NCBI RefSeq assembly: GCF_002813445.1
Contig: NZ_PHHD01000001.1
Span: 3,906,001 to 3,970,000, forward strand
Length of the DNA stretch: 64,000 nucleotides
DNA from: Pseudomonas tolaasii NCPPB 2192
GTDB taxonomy: Bacteria; Pseudomonadota; Gammaproteobacteria; Pseudomonadales; Pseudomonadaceae
Direction of reading: 5' to 3'
In this document: positions 58,986 through 64,000 of the stretch, piece by piece
How the letters are laid out: the number at the start of each line of letters is the position of its first letter
How positions within the stretch are numbered: the stretch's first letter is position 1
Program-made: the position numbers and the translations under genes
The notes under the pieces: model-generated
What the model saw: the letters and a program-made list of their open reading frames with translations, nothing else
The model's database searches: none
Told to the model about the DNA's origin: nothing

Positions 58986-59070
58986 GTGGGAGCTGGCTTG
59001 CCTGCGATAGCCTCAACGAGTTCCAACTGGAAAAACGGGTTGCCTGCATCGCGGGCAAGCCCGGCTCCCA
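58986..59070. repeat. REPIN downstream of the C39-like lipoprotein gene
   Basis: Inverted pair: GTGGGAGCTGGCTTGCCTGC on the left and GCGGGCAAGCCCGGCTCCCA on the right, the two halves from different subfamilies. It lies between convergent genes. Confidence 0.88.
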
Positions 59071-59104
59071 AATAAGCTTGCTCTCACATTGGATCCGCGT
59101 GTGT

Positions 59105-60028
59105 TTAACGGCGTACTTCAGCGGCGTTCGGGCGGTTCTTCAGGTTTTTGTCGGCCTTGTAGCGCAAGGCCACATCCGGCACCGAACCGCTTTTGCCGGT
59201 CTCGACCCAGTTGCGAATCCGGGTGGCATCGGCGAAGTGGGTGAATTTGCCGAAAGCATCCAGGATCACCAGCGATACCGGGCGATTGCCCATGCTCGTC
59301 ACCAGCACCAAGCAATGGCCGGCCTGGTTGGTGAAGCCGGTCTTGGTCAGTTTGATATCCCAGCTGGCGCGGTTGATCAGGTGGTCGGTGTTGGAAAACC
59401 CCAGGGTGTAGTTGGGCTTGCGGAACGCCACCGTCTTTTCCTTGGTGGTGCTCAGTTGGCTCAGCATCGGGTATTTGCGCGCGGCGGCCAGCAATTTGCT
59501 CAGGTCACGAGCGGTAGACACGTTGTGAATCGACAGGCCGGTGGGCTCAACATAATGCGTGCTGGTCATGCCCAGCGCCTTGGCCTTGGCATTCATCGCC
59601 GCGATAAACGCCGGGTAGCCGCCCGGGTAGTGGTGGGCCAGGCTGGCGGCGGCGCGGTTTTCCGAAGACATCAGGGCGATCAGCAGCATTTCCTTGCGCG
59701 GCATTTCACTGCCGATCTTCACGCGGGAGAACACGCCTTTCATTTCCGGCGTGTCTTTGATGTTGATATCGATGTACTCATCCATATTCTGCTTGGCTTC
59801 CAGCACGACCAAACCAGTCATCAACTTGCTCACCGACGCGATGGGTACCACCACGTCAGGGTTGCTGGAATAGATGACCTTGTTGGTCTGCAGGTCCACC
59901 AGCATGGCGCTGCCGGAAGCGATTTGCAGTTTGGAGGTATCACGCGGCGCCAGGGTGGATTCGGCGGCGTGTGCAAAGGTGCCTGTAAATGCAAAAAATA
60001 GGCTGACAATAGAGAGACGAATTTTCAC
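59105..60028 (-). CDS. pbpG: D-alanyl-D-alanine endopeptidase PbpG (PBP7 type)
   Basis: A 307-residue periplasmic penicillin-binding protein with a signal peptide (about 1-22). Active-site motifs are SxxK at S65-K68 ('ASVSKLMTG'), SxN in 'MSSENRAAASLAHHYPGG', and KTG in 'LTKTGFTNQAGHCLVL'. It cleaves D-Ala-meso-DAP cross-links in peptidoglycan during growth. The start codon appears to be GTG at 60028. The length matches E. coli PBP7/8. Confidence 0.93.
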   Translation of the reverse strand: MKIRLSIVSLFFAFTGTFAHAAESTLAPRDTSKLQIASGSAMLVDLQTNKVIYSSNPDVVVPIASVSKLMTGLVVLEAKQNMDEYIDINIKDTPEMKGVFSRVKIGSEMPRKEMLLIALMSSENRAAASLAHHYPGGYPAFIAAMNAKAKALGMTSTHYVEPTGLSIHNVSTARDLSKLLAAARKYPMLSQLSTTKEKTVAFRKPNYTLGFSNTDHLINRASWDIKLTKTGFTNQAGHCLVLVTSMGNRPVSLVILDAFGKFTHFADATRIRNWVETGKSGSVPDVALRYKADKNLKNRPNAAEVRR

Positions 60029-60191
60029 GCGGGTGAACTCGCTAAAAAAGTAAGGAAATACCGTTCTGGAACGGGTTATATGACAAATGCCGTTACATTT
60101 TAGGAGTATGGATCAGAAACTGTCGAATGTTCTTCGAGAACCAGACGAAAGTACTTAAAAACTAAGAAAAAACAGATTTATTTGAGGCAAC

Positions 60192-60221
60192 AAAAAGCCC
60201 TGCGATAAGGCAGGGCTTTTT
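60192..60221 (-). terminator. Rho-independent terminator downstream of folD
   Basis: AAAAAGCCCTGC, a short loop, then GCAGGGCTTTTT-type complement. The hairpin has T-runs in both directions and lies 16 bases past the folD stop on the minus strand. It would also shield the pbpG promoter region from folD read-through. Confidence 0.88.
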
Positions 60222-60236
60222 CATTACGGCTGGTTA

Positions 60237-61091
60237 TCAGCTGTGCAGGGTCTCTGCTGCATACAGCGTATTTTCCAGCAGGCAGGCGCGAGTCATCGGG
60301 CCTACACCACCCGGTACTGGCGTGATCCAGCCGGCGCGGGGCAGGGCGGTTTCATATACCACGTCGCCGACCAGCTTGCCGTCGTCCTGGCGGTTGATGC
60401 CCACGTCGATAACGATGGCGCCTTCCTTGATCCACTCACCTTTGACCAGGCCCGGCTTGCCGGCGGCGACCACCACCAGGTCGGCTCGGCCGACGTGGCC
60501 AGCGAGGTCTTTGGTGAAGCGGTGGGTGACGGTGACGGTGCAACCGGCCAGCAGCAGTTCCATGGCCATGGGGCGACCGACGATGTTGGAGGCGCCAACC
60601 ACGACGGCGTCGAGGCCGTACAGGTCGACACCGGTGCTTTCCAGCAGGGTCATGATGCCTTTGGGCGTGCAGGGGCGCAGCAGTGGGATACGTTGGGCCA
60701 GGCGGCCGACGTTATAGGGGTGGAAGCCGTCGACGTCTTTGTCGGGGCGGATGCGCTCCAGCAATTTGGACGCGTCCAGGTGTTCCGGCAGCGGCAGTTG
60801 CAGCAGGATGCCGTCGATGTTCGGGTCGTCGTTGAGGCCATCGATCAGGTCGGTCAGGGCCGCCTGGGTGGTCTCGGAAGGCAAGTCATAGGCTTTGGAA
60901 ATAAAGCCGACCTCTTCACAGTCTTTACGCTTGTGCGAGACATAAACCTGAGAGGCAGGATCGCTGCCGACCAGGATCACCGCGAGGCCAGGCGTGCGCA
61001 GGCCTTGCTGGCGGCGCTCGGTGACTCGTTTGGCGAACTGCTGGCGCAGGCTGGCGGCGATTGATTTGCCGTCGATAAGTTGTGCAGTCAT
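60237..61091 (-). CDS. folD: Methylenetetrahydrofolate dehydrogenase/cyclohydrolase FolD
   Basis: A 284-residue bifunctional enzyme converting 5,10-methylene-THF to 10-formyl-THF. It shows the signature 'SQVYVSHKRKDCEEVGF' with the catalytic Tyr and Lys, 'DGILLQLPLPEHLD', 'CTPKGIMTLLESTGVDLYGLDAVVVGASNIVGRPMAMELL' with the NADP site, and 'PVPGGVGPMTRACLLENT' near the end. Normal length. A terminator follows. In this genome it precedes the tRNA block divergently. Confidence 0.97.
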   Translation of the reverse strand: MTAQLIDGKSIAASLRQQFAKRVTERRQQGLRTPGLAVILVGSDPASQVYVSHKRKDCEEVGFISKAYDLPSETTQAALTDLIDGLNDDPNIDGILLQLPLPEHLDASKLLERIRPDKDVDGFHPYNVGRLAQRIPLLRPCTPKGIMTLLESTGVDLYGLDAVVVGASNIVGRPMAMELLLAGCTVTVTHRFTKDLAGHVGRADLVVVAAGKPGLVKGEWIKEGAIVIDVGINRQDDGKLVGDVVYETALPRAGWITPVPGGVGPMTRACLLENTLYAAETLHS

Positions 61092-61223
61092 TACGCGTGA
61101 TTAACCATCGAGAGGGGGAAGAAAAGTGCGCGCATTCTCGCACGCCAAGACGTGAGGGCAAAGGCGCTTGGTCTGCAAATTGCCCTAACCCCTTAAATAA
61201 AATGAATTTTTTTCAAAAAAGAT

Positions 61224-61250
61224 TTGACGGGTTTCCGGGGCGTCTATACT
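61224..61250 (+). promoter_or_regulatory. Probable promoter of the tRNA operon
   Basis: TTGACG and TATACT are separated by 15 bases, directly followed by a G/C-containing stretch. The -10 is close to consensus, but the spacer is short. The nearest downstream gene is tRNA-Arg, about 118 bases away. The leader between them has no ORF. Confidence 0.55.
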
Positions 61251-61367
61251 ATTCGTCGCACTTGTCGGGCACAGCCTAGCACTGGTTAAGAAGGTCGAGC
61301 AGGATTGTTGTTCTGCAAGGCTGGAAAGCACTTAGTTTGTAATCCTCCAAGAGTACAGATTAATAAG

Positions 61368-61444
61368 GCGCCCGTAGCTCAGCTGGATAGAGCATCCGCC
61401 TTCTAAGCGGATGGTCGCAGGTTCGAGTCCTGCCGGGTGCGCCA
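61368..61444 (+). tRNA. tRNA-Arg (anticodon TCT)
   Basis: A 77-base cloverleaf with acceptor GCGCCCG / CGGGTGC, D-arm AGCTCAGCTGGATAGAGC, anticodon loop CTTCTAA, T-arm GGTTCGAGTCC and encoded CCA. It reads AGA codons, rare in this high-GC genome. Confidence 0.96.
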
Positions 61445-61476
61445 TTAGGCAGCTTTGGCACAAGTAGCGTTATATG

Positions 61477-61552
61477 GTGGGCGTAGCTCAGTTGGTAGAG
61501 CACAGGATTGTGACTCCTGTTGTCGTGGGTTCGATCCCCATCGTCCACCCCA
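61477..61552 (+). tRNA. tRNA-His (anticodon GTG), copy 1
   Basis: Acceptor GTGGGCG / CGTCCAC, discriminator C, encoded CCA, anticodon loop TTGTGAC. The base before the acceptor (61476) is G, so the extra G-1 typical of tRNA-His is encoded and can pair with the discriminator C. Confidence 0.96.
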
Positions 61553-61563
61553 TATTTCGAAAG

Positions 61564-61590
61564 GCGCCAGATTAATCGTCTGGCGCTTTT
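61564..61590 (+). terminator. Hairpin terminator after tRNA-His copy 1
   Basis: GCGCCAGA, seven-base loop, TCTGGCGC, then TTTT. The weak four-T tail suggests partial read-through into tRNA-Leu. Confidence 0.75.
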
Positions 61591-61608
61591 GCTTTAAGCG
61601 CTTCACCC

Positions 61609-61693
61609 GCGGATGTGGTGGAATTGGTAGACACACTGGATTTAGGTTCCAGCGCCGCGAGGCGTAAGAGTTCGAGTCTCTTCATCCGCACCA
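61609..61693 (+). tRNA. tRNA-Leu (anticodon TAG)
   Basis: An 85-base class II tRNA with acceptor GCGGATG / CATCCGC, a long variable arm (GCGCCGCGAGGCGT region), anticodon loop TTTAGGT and encoded CCA. It reads CUA codons (and CUG by wobble), which are rare and common respectively in Pseudomonas. Confidence 0.96.
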
Positions 61694-61769
61694 ATCAAGC
61701 CTCACTCCGTTCTTGGGCAGAGTGAAGCCAGGCAAGAAAGATATTCGAGTTTCTTGCTGATGCAAAATG

Positions 61770-61845
61770 GTGGGCGTAGCTCAGTTGGTAGAGCACGGGA
61801 TTGTGACTCCCGTTGTCGAGGGTTCGATCCCCTTCGTCCACCCCA
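61770..61845 (+). tRNA. tRNA-His (anticodon GTG), copy 2
   Basis: Same as copy 1 with compensating pairs in the anticodon stem (CGGGA/TCCCG in place of CAGGA/TCCTG) and a different T-stem pair (GAGGG/CCCCT-type in place of GTGGG/CCCCA-type). G-1 at 61769 is encoded. It is followed by a terminator like that of copy 1. Confidence 0.96.
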
Positions 61846-61852
61846 TATTCAG

Positions 61853-61887
61853 AAAAGCGCCAGATCAATGATCTGGCGCTTTTTTTT
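61853..61887 (+). terminator. Strong Rho-independent terminator ending the tRNA block
   Basis: AAAAGCGCCAGAT, short loop, ATCTGGCGC followed by eight T. The stem sequence closely resembles the terminator after tRNA-His copy 1. Confidence 0.9.
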
Positions 61888-61980
61888 GCATCCGAAAAAT
61901 GCTTTGCCTCGTATGTATTGGCGAGGATGGCCTGGGAAGGGGCGGGGTCCTCATGGGGCTGGGCCATTGAGGGCAATAAA

Positions 61981-62598
61981 ATGCTGGCACGACAACAGGG
62001 TGAAGGTCGGGGGTTGATCAGCGCTGAGGCGCAGCTGCTGGGTCGGCTCATGCAGGGCGAGCAAGCGGCCTACCGAGAAATGGTCCACGCCTACCAGGGT
62101 GCGATGCGGGCCGTAGCGTTGGCCATTGCCGGGCATCGGCATGTTGATGATGTGGTGCAGGATGCCTGGTTGGCGGTGGTCCGGGGTTTGGCTGGCTTTC
62201 AGGGGCGATCGAGCCTCAAGACCTGGGTGCTGACGATCACCGCCAATAAAGCGAAAGGCCGCTATGGCCGCAACTGTCGCGACGTAATGTTTGAAGGCGA
62301 GTGGCTCGGTGATTGCTCGGCGGTGGTTGCTGGGCAGTGGTTATCTGGCTGGCATGAGGACACGCCTGAAGCGCTGCTGAGCGAAAACGAATTGCGTGAG
62401 TGGATTGAGCGGACTCTGGATGAATTGTCTGTGGCTCAGAGTGGTGCGCTGGTGTTGCGCGAGCGGGTAGGGCTTGAGCTGGAGGATATTGCCGAGTTGC
62501 TCGGCGTCAGCCTTTGCAATGCGCGCGTGCTGCTGCACAGGGCGCGAATCCGGGTGTTTGCCGCGATTGATCGGTATCACGCGTGCTCCGGTTATTGA
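61981..62598 (+). CDS. Orphan ECF-type sigma factor
   Basis: A 205-residue sigma-70 family protein. Region 2 is 'QAAYREMVHAYQGAMRAVALAIAGHRHVDDVVQDAWLAVVRGLAGFQGRSSLKTWVLTITANKAKGR'; region 4 is 'LSVAQSGALVLRERVGLELEDIAELLGVSLCNARVLLHRARIRVFAAI'. The ATG at 61981 has GAGGG seven bases upstream; an in-frame ATG at 61930 would add 17 residues. No anti-sigma gene is next to it. It lies alone between the tRNA block and tig. The target promoters are unknown. Confidence 0.87.
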   Translation: MLARQQGEGRGLISAEAQLLGRLMQGEQAAYREMVHAYQGAMRAVALAIAGHRHVDDVVQDAWLAVVRGLAGFQGRSSLKTWVLTITANKAKGRYGRNCRDVMFEGEWLGDCSAVVAGQWLSGWHEDTPEALLSENELREWIERTLDELSVAQSGALVLRERVGLELEDIAELLGVSLCNARVLLHRARIRVFAAIDRYHACSGY

Positions 62599-63086
62599 TG
62601 TCAAGAAAAAACAAGCATTCTCAATGCCTTGGCGTTAGAATCGTTGCCGGTTTTGAGCGTGTGGAGCAGGCCCTGAGCGTTATTTGGGCCAGTGCAGCTA
62701 TTTAATAGCGAATTACGGCGCAGTACCTGAACAAGGGCTGTGCCGTTTTTGTTTGAGCGTTTTGAATTCTCGGGGTAAGGCGTTTCGTCGTATTTGTGTT
62801 TCGCGATGCTGCCGCCGTGCCCTCCCGGCCTTGTTTGCAGGGCGGGTGGTCGAGGCAGTGCATTCAGGCTCTTCTATATATAGAAGCGTTGATGCAGAGC
62901 CTTGGCGTAATGAGCTGTATTTGCTAACGGGATAAGGTGCATGCGTGCACTTGAACCTATAAATGGCCTGCTGTTTTTCTACCCGTTTTCAGTAGGGTGA
63001 CTTCTTGAGTTTGACCCACTAGAATGCATGCCCTTGATTCTGGGGTCGGAAACGGCCGGCTAACGTCTGTGCAACGAGGAATATCC
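62599..63086. other. Intergenic region upstream of tig
   Basis: About 490 bases with no convincing gene. A short open frame at 62684-62935 has no recognisable protein features. The region contains a perfect 16-base palindrome at 62871-62886 and must hold the tig promoter. A TAGAAT at 63020-63025 could be its -10, but no good -35 was found. Confidence 0.5.
62871..62886. repeat. Perfect 16-base palindrome upstream of tig
   Basis: CTTCTATATATAGAAG, an uninterrupted inverted repeat with an alternating TA centre, about 200 bases before tig. It is the only such A/T-rich palindrome noticed nearby. It could be a DNA-binding site. Confidence 0.45.
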
Positions 63087-64000
63087 ATGCAAGTTTCTGT
63101 TGAAAATACTACTGCTATCGAGCGCCGCCTGAGCATCACCGTGCCGGCAGAGCGTATCGAGACTGCGGTCAACAAGCGTCTGCAGCAGACTGCCCAAAAG
63201 GCCAAGATCGCTGGTTTCCGTCCAGGCAAAGTGCCAATGAGCGAAATCAAGCGTCGTTTTGGCGCCGATGCGCGTCAGGACGCTGTGGGTGACGTGATCC
63301 AGGCGTCCTTCTATGAGGCCGTTGAGGCGCAAAACCTGAAGCCTGCCGGTTCGCCTTCGATCGAGCCGAAGTCCCTGGAAGCCGGCAAGGACCTGGAATA
63401 CGTAGCCGTATTCGAAGTGTTCCCGGAATTCGAAGTTGCCGGTTTCGACGGTATCGCTGTTGAGCGCCTGAGCGCTGACGTGGCCGATAGCGACCTGGAC
63501 AACATGCTGGAAATCCTGCGCAAGCAGAACACTCGTTTCGAAGTGGCCGATCGTGCCGCCCAGAACGAAGACCAACTGAACATCGATTTCGTTGGCAAGG
63601 TTGACGGCGAAGTCTTCGCTGGCGGCTCCGCCAAGGGCACTCAGTTGGTGCTGGGTTCCAACCGCATGATCCCTGGCTTCGAAGACGGCCTGGTTGGCGC
63701 CAAAGCCGGCGAAGAGCGCGTTTTGAACCTGACTTTCCCGGCTGATTATCAGAACCTGGACCTGGCTGGCAAAGCCGCCGAGTTCACCGTGACCGTCAAC
63801 AGTGTTTCCGAGCCCAAGCTGCCAGAGCTGAACGAAGAGTTCTTCGCTCAATTCGGCATCAAGGAAACCGGCATCGAAGGCTTCCGCACCGAAGTTCGCA
63901 AGAACATGGAGCGCGAGCTGCGTCAGGCCATCAAGTCCAAGGTCAAGAACCAGGTAATGGACGGCCTGCTGGCTGCCAACCCGATCGAAGTGCCCAAGGC
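63087..64000 (+). CDS. tig: Trigger factor, peptidyl-prolyl isomerase chaperone (5' part)
   Basis: The ribosome-associated chaperone is cut by the right edge after about 304 codons of an expected 436 or so. The N-terminal ribosome-binding domain has the signature 'GFRPGKVPMSEIKRRFG' at 43-59. The FKBP-like domain shows 'LNIDFVGKVDGEVFAGGSAKGTQLVLGSNRMIPGFEDGLVGAKAGEERVLNLTFPADY', and the C-terminal substrate domain begins 'LPELNEEFFAQFG'. An ACGAGGA precedes the ATG. In Pseudomonas clpP, clpX and lon usually follow. Confidence 0.97.
   Translation, partial: MQVSVENTTAIERRLSITVPAERIETAVNKRLQQTAQKAKIAGFRPGKVPMSEIKRRFGADARQDAVGDVIQASFYEAVEAQNLKPAGSPSIEPKSLEAGKDLEYVAVFEVFPEFEVAGFDGIAVERLSADVADSDLDNMLEILRKQNTRFEVADRAAQNEDQLNIDFVGKVDGEVFAGGSAKGTQLVLGSNRMIPGFEDGLVGAKAGEERVLNLTFPADYQNLDLAGKAAEFTVTVNSVSEPKLPELNEEFFAQFGIKETGIEGFRTEVRKNMERELRQAIKSKVKNQVMDGLLAANPIEVPK

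Noticed and set aside
62684..62935. An 83-codon plus-strand frame before tig.
   Set aside because: Cys/Arg-rich translation, no ribosome-binding site of note and no recognisable features; reported only as intergenic sequence.
1..64000. Search by eye for CRISPR arrays, transposases, integrases and phage genes.
   Set aside because: The repeated palindromes are spread at gene ends with unequal spacing and belong to REP families; no regularly spaced direct repeats and no transposase or integrase motifs were found.

Overview
The window reads as chromosome of a Pseudomonas of the fluorescens group. The support is a high-GC, densely packed gene set, a pyoverdine block in the Pseudomonas order (opmQ-pvdT-pvdR / fpvI / pvdA), the bkdR / bkdA1-bkdA2-bkdB-lpdV operon, a trigger factor gene at the right edge, and many copies of the short palindromic REP/REPIN repeats (GTGGGAGCTGGCTTGCCTGC-type) typical of this group. 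No phage, plasmid, transposase or CRISPR array was seen.

Layout. 1-7546: a ribose-type sugar/polyol ABC transporter (binding protein cut by the left edge), a zinc dehydrogenase resembling erythritol/L-threitol dehydrogenase, an FGGY kinase, an SDR reductase and a convergent LacI regulator; together a polyol uptake and catabolism unit. 7608-9298: a LysR regulator and a secreted alpha/beta-hydrolase-like protein that seems to lack its nucleophile. 9404-16144: pyoverdine secretion (PvdRT-OpmQ), the ECF sigma factor FpvI and the ornithine hydroxylase PvdA, with two good PvdS promoters and a Fur box. 16178-18309: a radical SAM protein overlapping a DUF4130-type gene, behind an excellent LexA box. 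This is the most interesting unit: a probable SOS-induced DNA repair or modification pair of unknown chemistry. 18376-19969: an Lrp-type regulator and a double-GNAT protein.

20094-26970: branched-chain amino acid breakdown (IlvE-like aminotransferase, complete branched-chain keto-acid dehydrogenase operon, BkdR). 27222-30616: sulfide detoxification (persulfide dioxygenase-like hydrolase, BigR-type repressor, SQR, TauE/SafE exporter). 30820-33605: an EmrB/EmrA-like drug efflux pair. 33698-40863: a hexuronate unit (aldose epimerase, TRAP transporter, SMP-30 lactonase, uronate dehydrogenase, OprD porin) sharing candidate operator sites. 41124-42811: CopD, CopC and a GNAT protein.

42955-51366: reductive pyrimidine degradation (RutR-like regulator, PreA, PreT, dihydropyrimidinase, NCS1 transporter, amidohydrolase). 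51485-57267: an RND efflux operon in permease-adaptor-outer membrane order. 57493-61091: two lipoproteins, a 53-residue membrane protein, the PBP7-type endopeptidase PbpG, and FolD. 61368-61845: tRNA genes Arg-His-Leu-His with two hairpin terminators. 61981-62598: an orphan ECF sigma factor. 63087-end: trigger factor, cut by the right edge.

All functional names come from reading translated sequence and recalling family features. No database search was run.
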